From: an uncultured Erysipelotrichaceae bacterium
GTDB taxonomy: Bacteria; Bacillota_I; Bacilli_A; RFN20; CAG-826
Assembly (NCBI GenBank): GCA_946612405.1
Contig: CAMOEQ010000009.1
Span: 1-18,060 of the forward strand
DNA: 18,060 nucleotides
Reading direction: 5' to 3'
Numbering within the stretch: the stretch's first letter is position 1; each line of letters opens with the position of its first letter. The notes under the pieces are model-generated. The model was not told where the DNA came from and ran no database searches. It saw only the letters and a list, made by a program, of their open reading frames with translations. Shown piece after piece: positions 6,588-13,811 of this stretch. Both the position numbers and the translations under genes were made by a program.

Positions 6588-8459
6588 TTAATCTTCGAAT
6601 AAATCTGGATAAGTTTCCTTTAGATATTCGTAGACGGAAGTATCGTGATATACAAATGTATATAATTTGAGATATGAAGTATATGCATTTGTGGTATAGG
6701 TATCTTTAGTACCTAAGATCTTTGCGATATGTCTAGCGACTTCTTCGGTCTTGAAGGCATTAGCACCTTCATCCTTAAGATAAGATTTTTCGGAAGCTTT
6801 GTTTAATTTAGAAGTTGATGGAGCTTCTAAGATTTCAACGATGTAAAGCGCGCTGCCAGAAGTATCTCTTAAGATAAAGTTATATTTAGCATCGGAGACA
6901 CTAGCAGGTGTTAAATAATAATGACCTTGAACTTCTTTGAAGTAATTTTCTGGATCATCATTATCCCAACCTTCATCAGCGGTTTTACCAAAGTCATTAG
7001 AGACTTTGATGTTGAATAATCTGTTTTTGATTTCTTCAGTTAAAGAAGAAAGAGAACCATCAGCATCATTTTTAACATACCAACCATCTTCAGAATAGTC
7101 ATCGAGGGCTAAGTCTGTTAATTTTTGAATTAAGCCTTGTTCTTTGGATTGTTTACCATTATTGGTAAAACTATCGTATTGAGTGACATCATCACTTGAA
7201 GCGAATCTAGTGAATTCACCAACAACAGCCTTTTCATAATTCTTAAGAATTGAACCAAGTTTAGTCTTTTCATAGAATTTGAATTCATCACGAGCATTGT
7301 GGATGCTTTCGGCATAACCAGTTGGATCAGTGGTTTTGTCTGGGAAATTATAACCAAAATATTCTAAGGCAGAAGCGAACATTTCATCTTGTTCTTCGCT
7401 TGTAATGGTAATCTTTTCACATTTAGCTTCGAGATTAATAGCATCACCATAGATGGCATTTAAATCAGCTGTTGGAACAAGTTTTTCGACGACTGGTTTG
7501 CCTTCTTCAGTGTTAACACCTTCGATACCTTTCATCCAGCTAACTAACTTATCGTAGCTAACTTCGTGTCCTTTGGCAGATTCTGGAGCTAAATAAGTAT
7601 CAGCAAATAAAGTTGCTAATCTATATGGAGTGTTTGGATCTTCAGCATCATAAGAGGCTTTAACAAAGTTAATCTTACGACCATAAGCACGTCCAAGAGC
7701 AGAATAGTTGTTGTCTAAAATATATTCTTCAACTAATTTGTCTTTATAGACATCTGGGATAAGTTTTCTAGTGATGTAATCATCATAAGTATCTTCGAAA
7801 TTAGTTAAATATTGACGAACGTTATCCTCGTTGAATTTGGAATCGATGAAGATTTTCTTAAATTCGATGGTAGCTTTACCAGAATCATCAAATCCTTTGA
7901 TGTCGTAATTATCTTGACGTTTTGCACGAGCATATTTTTCTTCAAGGAATTCAGTTTTATTGATTGTATCGCGGTAGGAATCGGAGGAGATTTCATCAAA
8001 GATGACCTTGTCGATACGTTCATTTAAATCTTTAAAGAAATATTCTAAACGTGATAATTGGATCTCTTCAGCAGTTGTATTCTTCTTTGAAGCTGTATCT
8101 TCATCATCGTCTTTTTTAAATTCGTGAGCATATTTCTCGATGTGAGCTTTAGCTTTTTCTTTATTGATAAGACCGCCAGTGAAGACTTCTTTGAATTCGG
8201 CATATGTACCAAATTCCTTTTCAGCAATCTTTTCAAGTAAAGAAGCGACGACTTTTTCGTTTTTATTTGAGACTAATGCATCATAAATTTCGCCTAATTT
8301 ATTTTCATCATCCTCAAAGGTATTGCCGTCTTTAACGACAATTGGTGTTTCGTAATTGGCAGGTATAGCTGTGATGTTATCGCATGATGCGAGCACAAAG
8401 GCACCTGAAAGAGCGAAAATACCTGTTAAGAGAAATCTCTTAGTTGTGTTTCTTGCCAT
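6588..8459 (-). CDS. Large foldase-like (SurA/PrsA-type) lipoprotein without recognisable parvulin domain
   Basis: The chosen start at 8459 gives a 623-residue precursor with a classic lipoprotein signal: positive n-region MARNTTKR, hydrophobic core, and lipobox LASC with Cys26 as the lipidated residue. An upstream ATG in frame at 8528 would place 23 residues before this signal and bury it in the preceding gene, so it is rejected; a GGAGG (8471-8475) stands 11 nt before 8459. The mature protein is rich in Asp, Glu and Lys and mostly helical, with a SurA-N-like segment (LVSNKNEKVVASLLEKIAEK, about residues 63-82) and a late strand ALYIVEILEAP resembling the closing strand of a parvulin domain. 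No clear parvulin SHILV motif is seen. It probably helps fold exported proteins together with the upstream lipoprotein. Its start overlaps that gene by 20 nt. Function is inferred; the lipoprotein nature is firm. Confidence 0.65.
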   Translation of the reverse strand: MARNTTKRFLLTGIFALSGAFVLASCDNITAIPANYETPIVVKDGNTFEDDENKLGEIYDALVSNKNEKVVASLLEKIAEKEFGTYAEFKEVFTGGLINKEKAKAHIEKYAHEFKKDDDEDTASKKNTTAEEIQLSRLEYFFKDLNERIDKVIFDEISSDSYRDTINKTEFLEEKYARAKRQDNYDIKGFDDSGKATIEFKKIFIDSKFNEDNVRQYLTNFEDTYDDYITRKLIPDVYKDKLVEEYILDNNYSALGRAYGRKINFVKASYDAEDPNTPYRLATLFADTYLAPESAKGHEVSYDKLVSWMKGIEGVNTEEGKPVVEKLVPTADLNAIYGDAINLEAKCEKITITSEEQDEMFASALEYFGYNFPDKTTDPTGYAESIHNARDEFKFYEKTKLGSILKNYEKAVVGEFTRFASSDDVTQYDSFTNNGKQSKEQGLIQKLTDLALDDYSEDGWYVKNDADGSLSSLTEEIKNRLFNIKVSNDFGKTADEGWDNDDPENYFKEVQGHYYLTPASVSDAKYNFILRDTSGSALYIVEILEAPSTSKLNKASEKSYLKDEGANAFKTEEVARHIAKILGTKDTYTTNAYTSYLKLYTFVYHDTSVYEYLKETYPDLFED

Positions 8460-10395
8460 CGTTGCATAAACCTCCAATTTCTTCCCAATCAGCATCACCG
8501 GTGTGATTTTGGCCAAAGCCAATAGCACAGGTCTTGCTAATTGTCTTATTCTTTTGAATGGAAACAGCTTGTCTTAAGTTTTCAATGTAGTTAATCCATT
8601 TGTTTTCCCATTCAACAGTTTCGTTGTAGTCTTTGTTTTGTTCGCTACGAGCCATCCATTTATAGAATTCGTTAGCGAAATCTTCATCTTGGAAAGCAAG
8701 CTTTCCAGCCTTCATATATTTCTTGAAGATGAAGTGTTTTAAGCCATCGGCATCATATCCTTTAATAGCGGATAAGACTTCTTCGGCTCTTGATTGATAA
8801 GTATCCTTATTTCCTGAGAAGTTAACGTATGTTTGAAGTTTTTCTACTTTGTCACCGACATTATATGTTGGATATAAAGCTTGTGATGGGAAATAAGTTG
8901 TGTAGTAATTTTCAAGTGAAGCAACGGATGCATCGCTTGCATCACCATTTACAAATTCGAATGGTGAACGGTTGACGACGATGAAGTGGATACCTTGATA
9001 ACCACCTTCGCCAGCGGAACCACCTCTAACGACTAAGATTGGTCTATAAACGACTTTGTTTCCAAGTTTAGCGCTAGTAGCAAGATATGTTCCTTCAAAA
9101 TTAACACCATCTTTATCTTTATCGAATGTATGGAAACCAGTACCTTCTTTGACCATTCCTTCTTCATCACCAAGGAAGACGGAATCAGCCTTTGTATAAA
9201 CTTCTGTACCAATTTCATCGTAATATTTGCTATCAGCAAAATGCTTTTTAGCTTTTAATGGAGTAACCATTGCTAAAGAATGACGATTGAAGAAATGGTT
9301 GAAGAAAATATTTCTTGGGAAGAAGTTGCTATCTCCATCATTAACTTTTTGATCTTGATAACCTAATTCTCTTTCAGCATTTGATTGAAGGATTTCGAAT
9401 GCGCCATAAGGAATGGTAGCAAAGCCATCTTCACCTGAAAGTGTGTCTTCATCAAGGTGTGAATATTTTTTATAATCTTTTACTAAATCTTCATCGAAGT
9501 TCATGGAAATCTTACTAGCTTGTGCTTCAGTAGTTTTTCCATATAAATTCTCGTATGCGTATAAAGCAAATTTGAATTCATCGATGTAAGTAGCGGTTTT
9601 GTCCATATCAACTAAACCGAGATCGCCACGAGTGGCAGAGTCGTCACTTAAAGCAGCGGTATCAGCAAATGAGTTATAGACATTTTGTCTAAGAGCATCA
9701 GCAACGGTGAATAATTTCTTAGCATTAGCTTGAGAAATAACTGCATTAGCATAGTTTGTTGAATCAGAGTCTTCGATTTTGACTAAGATATGTGAAACGT
9801 GATATGGAACTTTCTCAGCGAAGTAACCATCCCATGGAATATCATCATAGAAATGATTTGGATCAGCAATTGAGCTAGTACCACTTTTGAGAATCTTCAT
9901 GTTGGTGTCGACTTTCTCAAAATTATCATTGAAAGTTTCTTCTTCGTATTGATAAAGATAATAATCGAAGAGATCGCTTTCGTTTTCACAATTTTTCTCG
10001 CTTAAGATGGCGGAGAATTCTGTGTCATAAGAAGTGCCATTTGATTCAGCTTTCTTGGAAGCAGTTTGTTTATCACCATCAACTGCAACTTGAGCTTTTG
10101 TTTTTAATCCGGCGAGTTGTTCACTTCCGAAATGATCATTATCTGGATCTTTTTCGGTGAAGTAGTTCTTAACGATTAATTTATAAACAGCATCAAAGAC
10201 AACTTGATAGTTGCTGGAATCTTTAAATTCATCGTTATAAAGATCATCGGCAGTATAAGAAATTACTGTGCCGTCTTCGCCAGTGTAGGTTAATATGACG
10301 CCATCAGGTGAATATGTTACATCGCTACAGGCGGCTAAGGCACCGACTGAGAGGACTGCAGACATTAGACCAATGGCTAATTTGGATTTTCTCAT
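8440..10395 (-). CDS. PrsA-like foldase lipoprotein with interrupted parvulin (PpiC) domain
   Basis: The 651-residue precursor has a lipoprotein signal (MRKSK, hydrophobic core, lipobox LAAC, Cys23). Such proteins sit on the outer face of the membrane and assist folding of exported proteins, often as peptidyl-prolyl isomerases. Parvulin signatures are visible: YHVSHILVK (198-206), then LSDDSATRGDLGLVD (249-263) and EFKFALYAY (273-281). The closing strand normally follows soon after, but here the best match, YQGIHFIVVNRSPF (466-479), comes about 185 residues later, so the domain seems split by a large insertion. The N-terminal part (about 60-80) resembles a SurA/PrsA helical segment, and a long helical C-terminus follows. 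PrsA of Bacillus is about 290 residues, so this protein is more than twice as long. Its 3' end overlaps the next lipoprotein by 20 nt. An AAAAAGGAGG (10409-10418) lies 13 nt upstream of the ATG, with an AGGA at 4 nt. Confidence 0.75.
   Translation of the reverse strand: MRKSKLAIGLMSAVLSVGALAACSDVTYSPDGVILTYTGEDGTVISYTADDLYNDEFKDSSNYQVVFDAVYKLIVKNYFTEKDPDNDHFGSEQLAGLKTKAQVAVDGDKQTASKKAESNGTSYDTEFSAILSEKNCENESDLFDYYLYQYEEETFNDNFEKVDTNMKILKSGTSSIADPNHFYDDIPWDGYFAEKVPYHVSHILVKIEDSDSTNYANAVISQANAKKLFTVADALRQNVYNSFADTAALSDDSATRGDLGLVDMDKTATYIDEFKFALYAYENLYGKTTEAQASKISMNFDEDLVKDYKKYSHLDEDTLSGEDGFATIPYGAFEILQSNAERELGYQDQKVNDGDSNFFPRNIFFNHFFNRHSLAMVTPLKAKKHFADSKYYDEIGTEVYTKADSVFLGDEEGMVKEGTGFHTFDKDKDGVNFEGTYLATSAKLGNKVVYRPILVVRGGSAGEGGYQGIHFIVVNRSPFEFVNGDASDASVASLENYYTTYFPSQALYPTYNVGDKVEKLQTYVNFSGNKDTYQSRAEEVLSAIKGYDADGLKHFIFKKYMKAGKLAFQDEDFANEFYKWMARSEQNKDYNETVEWENKWINYIENLRQAVSIQKNKTISKTCAIGFGQNHTGDADWEEIGGLCNDGKKHN
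8471..8475 (-). promoter_or_regulatory. Shine-Dalgarno that fixes the start of the second lipoprotein
   Basis: GGAGG on the minus strand lies inside the 3' end of the upstream lipoprotein gene and 11 nt before the ATG at 8459. Together with the lipobox it supports that start over the longer in-frame alternative at 8528. Confidence 0.7.
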
Positions 10396-10434
10396 ATTTT
10401 CCTAATTTCCTCCTTTTTCAAACATAGTGAGATT

Positions 10435-10463
10435 ATTTTATGACTTTACTTGTATAAATACAA
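10435..10463 (-). promoter_or_regulatory. Candidate promoter of the lipoprotein operon
   Basis: On the minus strand TTGTAT (10458-10463) and TAAAAT (10435-10440) are separated by exactly 17 nt. The -35 is poor (three of six), the -10 good (five of six). A predicted leader of about 33 nt leads to the ATG at 10395. The -35 is one arm of a perfect inverted repeat at 10450-10463. Confidence 0.4.
10450..10463. promoter_or_regulatory. Inverted repeat TTGTAT-AA-ATACAA, possible operator
   Basis: Perfect 6-bp arms around a 2-bp centre, overlapping the candidate -35 of the lipoprotein operon. The form fits binding by a small dimeric repressor such as a GntR-like protein; the regulator is unknown. Confidence 0.4.
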
Positions 10464-10483
10464 CAACAATTTATTCTTAATTC

Positions 10484-10499
10484 AATAGATTAATCTATT
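10484..10499. promoter_or_regulatory. Perfect 16-bp palindrome AATAGATTAATCTATT, possible operator
   Basis: This is identical to its reverse complement over all 16 bases and lies between the divergent lipoprotein and suf promoters, upstream of both. It has no loop and no T tract, so it is more like a protein binding site than a terminator. No known operator consensus was recognised with certainty. Confidence 0.4.
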
Positions 10500-10535
10500 A
10501 TATGTAACAAAATTGCTTATTTTTCAGTTTTTATT

Positions 10536-10552
10536 CAAAAACTTTGTTTTTG
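10536..10552. promoter_or_regulatory. Inverted repeat CAAAAAC-TTT-GTTTTTG upstream of the suf promoter
   Basis: Perfect 7-bp arms around 3 nt. It lies just upstream of a TATAAT at 10564-10569 and would cover the -35 position of a promoter using that -10. It is not preceded by any gene it could terminate; both adjoining operons run away from it. An operator for suf control is possible but unproven. Confidence 0.4.
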
Positions 10553-10563
10553 GTCATATTTTT

Positions 10564-10603
10564 TATAATATCATTTTACTTTTCAAAAATACTAATTTAC
10601 AAT
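10564..10603 (+). promoter_or_regulatory. Candidate promoter(s) of the suf-mnmG-rsmG operon
   Basis: Two options overlap. A perfect TATAAT lies at 10564-10569 but has no good -35 at 17 nt. The second is TTTACT (10575-10580), 17 nt, TACAAT (10598-10603), which would give a transcript starting near 10610, just before AAGGAGAG and the sufC ATG at 10631. I favour the second, with the first as an alternative. Confidence 0.5.
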
Positions 10604-10630
10604 AGTTGCGCTTTCAAGGAGAGTTAGCGT

Positions 10631-11443
10631 ATGTCAAAACTAATTATTAAAGATTTACATGTCGCAGTAAAAGACAAAGAAATCCTTAAAGGATTATCTA
10701 TTGAATTTGATACTGATAAAACCGTTGCATTGCTCGGTCCAAATGGCAATGGTAAATCAACCCTTTTACAGACTATTATGGGTAACCCAAATTATGAAGT
10801 TATAAGTGGTTCTATTTATTATGATGATAAAGATATACTAAAACTTTCTACTGATGAACGTTCAAAACTCGGAATTTTTCTTGGCATGCAATATCCAAGT
10901 GAAGTTCCTGGCGTTAATAACTCTGACTTTTTGAAAGCCGCTTTAAATGCTCATCGAGAAAAACCTATCTCATTATTTGAATTTTATAAAACTCTCAATA
11001 ATGCCTATGAAGAAATGCATATTCCTTTTGAAATGGCTAATCGTAATTTAAACGAAGGTTTCTCTGGTGGTGAAAAGAAGAAAAACGAAATTCTTCAAAT
11101 GTTAATCCTTAATCCAGATTTAGTTCTTCTTGATGAAATTGATTCTGGTCTAGATGTTGATGCGATTCAAATTGTTGGCTCAACGATAAAAAAAGAACAG
11201 ACTAAACGCGGCTTTGTCATCGTTAGTCATTACGCGAAATTATATGAATTAATAAATGTTGATGAAGTTTATGTTTTAGTTAATGGTATCGTCGCGAAAA
11301 AAGGCGATAAGTCATTAATTAAAAAGATTGATAAAGAAGGTTATGAATGGCTTAAAGACGAAGGAATCGAATTCCCAAATGAAGAAAAAATGAGTTCAGT
11401 TAGCATCGGAACTTGTGCGACAAAAGAAGCCTTAAAAAAATAA
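10631..11443 (+). CDS. sufC: Fe-S cluster assembly ATPase SufC
   Basis: SufC is the ABC-type ATPase of the SUF scaffold complex SufBC2D, in the cytoplasm. ATP-driven dimerisation reshapes SufB and SufD so that an Fe-S cluster can be built. At 270 residues the length is slightly above the usual 250. Visible motifs are Walker A GPNGNGKST (36-44), the signature FSGGEKKKNEIL (144-155), Walker B with LVLLDEIDSGLD (164-175) and the switch His200 in VIVSHY. The EKKKNEI variation after the SGGE is typical of SufC. AAGGAG before the ATG is a good ribosome binding site. It is first in a cluster with order C-D-S-U-B, as in Bacillus, and sufD starts 1 nt after its stop. Confidence 0.97.
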   Translation: MSKLIIKDLHVAVKDKEILKGLSIEFDTDKTVALLGPNGNGKSTLLQTIMGNPNYEVISGSIYYDDKDILKLSTDERSKLGIFLGMQYPSEVPGVNNSDFLKAALNAHREKPISLFEFYKTLNNAYEEMHIPFEMANRNLNEGFSGGEKKKNEILQMLILNPDLVLLDEIDSGLDVDAIQIVGSTIKKEQTKRGFVIVSHYAKLYELINVDEVYVLVNGIVAKKGDKSLIKKIDKEGYEWLKDEGIEFPNEEKMSSVSIGTCATKEALKK

Positions 11444-11444
11444 A

Positions 11445-12152
11445 ATGAATATTCAAAAAATCTCCATAAATAATAAAGAAAATAAAACCATCGAATTAGA
11501 TGAATTTTCAGCATTAGATATTGAGGTTTTAAACGGTTCTCACCTCACTCTTAAGCTTGCAAATTTTTCTAAGCAAGAAAATATCAAAATCTCTGCAAAA
11601 GTTGGAAAAGATTCGACTCTTGCAGTGATTTTTGCAGATTTTTCTCAATCTAATATTAATGTCAAATCTCGAGTAAATTTGATTGAAGAAGGTGCGAATT
11701 GCTATTGGCATTTAGCCACTCTTTCTAACTCTTATTTTAAGAAGATTTTTGATGTTTCTTTTATTCATGAAGTAGGTCACACAATCGCTTATATGGATAA
11801 TTATGGAGTTGCTAAAGATAAATCAGAAATTGTTTTCTCCGGAATCAATCATATTTATAAAGGTGCTAAACAATCTGATACAAAGCAAAATGCGAAAATA
11901 ATCGTATTTGATAAAGAAGCTCATGGAGTTGCTTCTCCAATTCTCAAGATCGATGAAAATGATGTAAAAGCTTCTCATGGAGCGGTTGTTGGTCAACTTA
12001 ATAGTGATCACATGTTCTACCTTATGACGCGCGGATTATCTAAAGAAGATGCACGCACAGTTATCACAATGGGCTATCTTAAGCCAATATCAGTCAACTT
12101 TTCTGAAGAAATTCAAAATCGTATAAGCAAAGCAATTACGGAGGCTATGTAA
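11445..12152 (+). CDS. sufD: Short SufD-like Fe-S assembly scaffold protein
   Basis: SufD pairs with SufB in the SufBC2D scaffold. This 235-residue protein corresponds to the C-terminal beta-helix core and the tail: the conserved end reads ASHGAVVGQL (177-186, with His178, the position of the functionally important His in other SufD proteins), then HMFYLMTRGLSKEDARTVITMGYLKP (189-214). Typical SufD has about 430 residues, so the N-terminal helical domain of roughly 180 residues is missing. There is no upstream frame for it: sufC stops 1 nt earlier, so this is a compact form and not a broken gene. No Shine-Dalgarno is visible, so translation is probably coupled to sufC. Its stop overlaps the sufS start in TAATG. 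Confidence 0.85.
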   Translation: MNIQKISINNKENKTIELDEFSALDIEVLNGSHLTLKLANFSKQENIKISAKVGKDSTLAVIFADFSQSNINVKSRVNLIEEGANCYWHLATLSNSYFKKIFDVSFIHEVGHTIAYMDNYGVAKDKSEIVFSGINHIYKGAKQSDTKQNAKIIVFDKEAHGVASPILKIDENDVKASHGAVVGQLNSDHMFYLMTRGLSKEDARTVITMGYLKPISVNFSEEIQNRISKAITEAM

Positions 12153-13384
12153 TGATAGATCCTTATAAGATTAGAAAAGATTTTCCAATGTATGTTAACA
12201 AAGTTAAGATGCAAAATCATGACCTTGTATTTTTGGATAATGCTTCAACAACTTTTAAACCTCAATGCGTTTTAGATGCAATCAACCAATATTATGGATT
12301 TGAAACAAGTAATTCTCATCGAGGAGATTATGATTTATGTAACAACGCTGATGAATTAATTAAATCAACTCGAAGATTAGTTGCAGATTTCATTGGGGCA
12401 AATCCAAAAGAATGCATCTTCACAACTGGCGCAACCAATTCACTTAATTTAATTGCATATGGTTATGCTCGTAAACATTTAACCAAAGATGATGAGATTC
12501 TTATTTCGGTTGAAGAGCACGCTTCGAACTCTTTACCTTGGTTTGAGGTTGCAAAAGAGATCGGATGCAAGATTTCTTATATTGAACTTGATAAAGAAGG
12601 TCGAATTACTTTAGAAAAGGTTAAGGAAGCTATTAATGAGCATACGAAATTGATGTCATTTGCTCAAGTTAGCAACGTTATGGGCTATGAAGTAGACGTT
12701 AAAGCAATCACTGAATATGCTCACTCCAGAGGAGTATTAGTTTCTTTAGATGGAGCGCAAAGCATTCCTCATAACAAAATAAATGTCAAAGAATTAGATA
12801 TCGATTTCTTATCTTTCTCTGCTCATAAGATGTGCGGTCCAACTGGAGTTGGAGTACTTTATGGAAAGAAAGAATTACTCGAAAAAATGAAACCTGTTTT
12901 TGTTGGCGGAGGTAATAACGTAACCTTCTCTCCAGAACATACGGTTACATATTTAGAAGTTCCTTATATTTTTGAAGCAGGAACACTTAATATTGAAGGC
13001 ATTTTAGCATTCAAAGCAGCGATTGAATATATCAACAAAATTGGTATTGAAAATATTCATGAATATGAGCAATATCTCCGCAAATATGCGATGAAACGCA
13101 TGATGGAAGTCGAAGATATCATCATCTATAATCCTAATGCAGAAGCTGGAATTATAACTTTCAATTTGAAGAGTGTTTTCGCTCAAGATTTAGGAACATA
13201 TTTGAACTCGAAAGGTATTGCGGTTAGGACTGGTCAACACTGTGCTAAAATGCTTCCTTTATTTTTAGGAACACCAGCTACCGTTAGAGTGTCTTTATAT
13301 TTTTATACAACTAAAGAAGATATCGATTTATTAGTCGAAACTTTAAAGACAGGAGGTAATTTCTTAGATGCCTATTTCGCTTAA
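12152..13384 (+). CDS. sufS: Cysteine desulfurase SufS
   Basis: SufS is a PLP enzyme that takes sulfur from L-cysteine, forms a persulfide and passes it to SufU for Fe-S assembly. All key residues are present in the 410-residue protein: the PLP-stacking His123 in SVEEHASNSLPW, Asp200 and Gln203 in SLDGAQSIPHN, the PLP lysine Lys226 in SFSAHKMCGPTG, and the catalytic Cys364 in VRTGQHCAKML with Arg359 near it. It belongs to the group II (SufS/CsdA) type by the short loop around the cysteine. A GGAGG 7 nt before the ATG supports the start, which overlaps the sufD stop by one base. The sufU start lies 17 nt inside its 3' end. Confidence 0.97.
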   Translation: MIDPYKIRKDFPMYVNKVKMQNHDLVFLDNASTTFKPQCVLDAINQYYGFETSNSHRGDYDLCNNADELIKSTRRLVADFIGANPKECIFTTGATNSLNLIAYGYARKHLTKDDEILISVEEHASNSLPWFEVAKEIGCKISYIELDKEGRITLEKVKEAINEHTKLMSFAQVSNVMGYEVDVKAITEYAHSRGVLVSLDGAQSIPHNKINVKELDIDFLSFSAHKMCGPTGVGVLYGKKELLEKMKPVFVGGGNNVTFSPEHTVTYLEVPYIFEAGTLNIEGILAFKAAIEYINKIGIENIHEYEQYLRKYAMKRMMEVEDIIIYNPNAEAGIITFNLKSVFAQDLGTYLNSKGIAVRTGQHCAKMLPLFLGTPATVRVSLYFYTTKEDIDLLVETLKTGGNFLDAYFA

Positions 13385-13811
13385 TCCCCAAATGATGAGA
13401 CAAATCATCATGGATCATTATGAAAATCCTCAATATAAAAAAACTCCTTCTAATAAAGAAGATTTTAAACAATTTCATATGTCATCATCTAATTGTATTG
13501 ACGATATAATCGTCTATGCTTTGGAAAAAGATGGAATCATTAAAGAATGTTATTGGGATGGAGTGGCTTGCACTATTTCAACAGCCTCAACCGATATTAT
13601 GTGCGGATTAGTTATTTCTAAATCTTTAAAGGATGCAACATATATCATTGAACAATATAAACATATGATTCACGAAGAAGAATTTGATGATTCAGTATTA
13701 GACGAAGCTATTGCTTTTGTTAATACTGCTAAGCAAGCCGCACGTATTAGATGTGCGACGATTGGCTATGATGCCTTAGAGGAAATTATTTGTCACCATG
13801 AGCACAAATAA
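13368..13811 (+). CDS. sufU: SufU zinc-dependent sulfurtransferase with variant Cys41 region
   Basis: SufU accepts the persulfide sulfur from SufS by a zinc-ligand swap and delivers it to the SufB scaffold. At 147 residues the length equals the Bacillus protein. The expected zinc ligands are all present: Cys43 and Asp45 in SSNCIDDI, Cys68 in [11 protein letters not shown], and Cys129 in [15 protein letters not shown]. The first motif is normally NPTCGD, so glycine between Cys and Asp is replaced by isoleucine and the preceding NPT by SSN, an uncommon change next to the acceptor cysteine. A GGAGG stands 11 nt before the ATG at 13368, inside the sufS gene. It overlaps sufB by 14 nt. Function is probably kept because the ligands and neighbours are intact. 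Confidence 0.9.
   Translation: MPISLNPQMMRQIIMDHYENPQYKKTPSNKEDFKQFHMSSSNCIDDIIVYALEKDGIIKECYWDGVACTISTASTDIMCGLVISKSLKDATYIIEQYKHMIHEEEFDDSVLDEAIAFVNTAKQAARIRCATIGYDALEEIICHHEHK

Noticed and set aside
8460..8528. Longer start of the second lipoprotein with 23 extra residues
   Set aside because: It would place a non-signal stretch before a textbook lipoprotein signal and increase overlap with the upstream gene; the GGAGG at 8471-8475 supports the start at 8459.
7130..9239. Alternative-frame open frames within the two lipoprotein genes
   Set aside because: They overlap well-supported lipoprotein frames, lack signals and look like low-complexity shadows.
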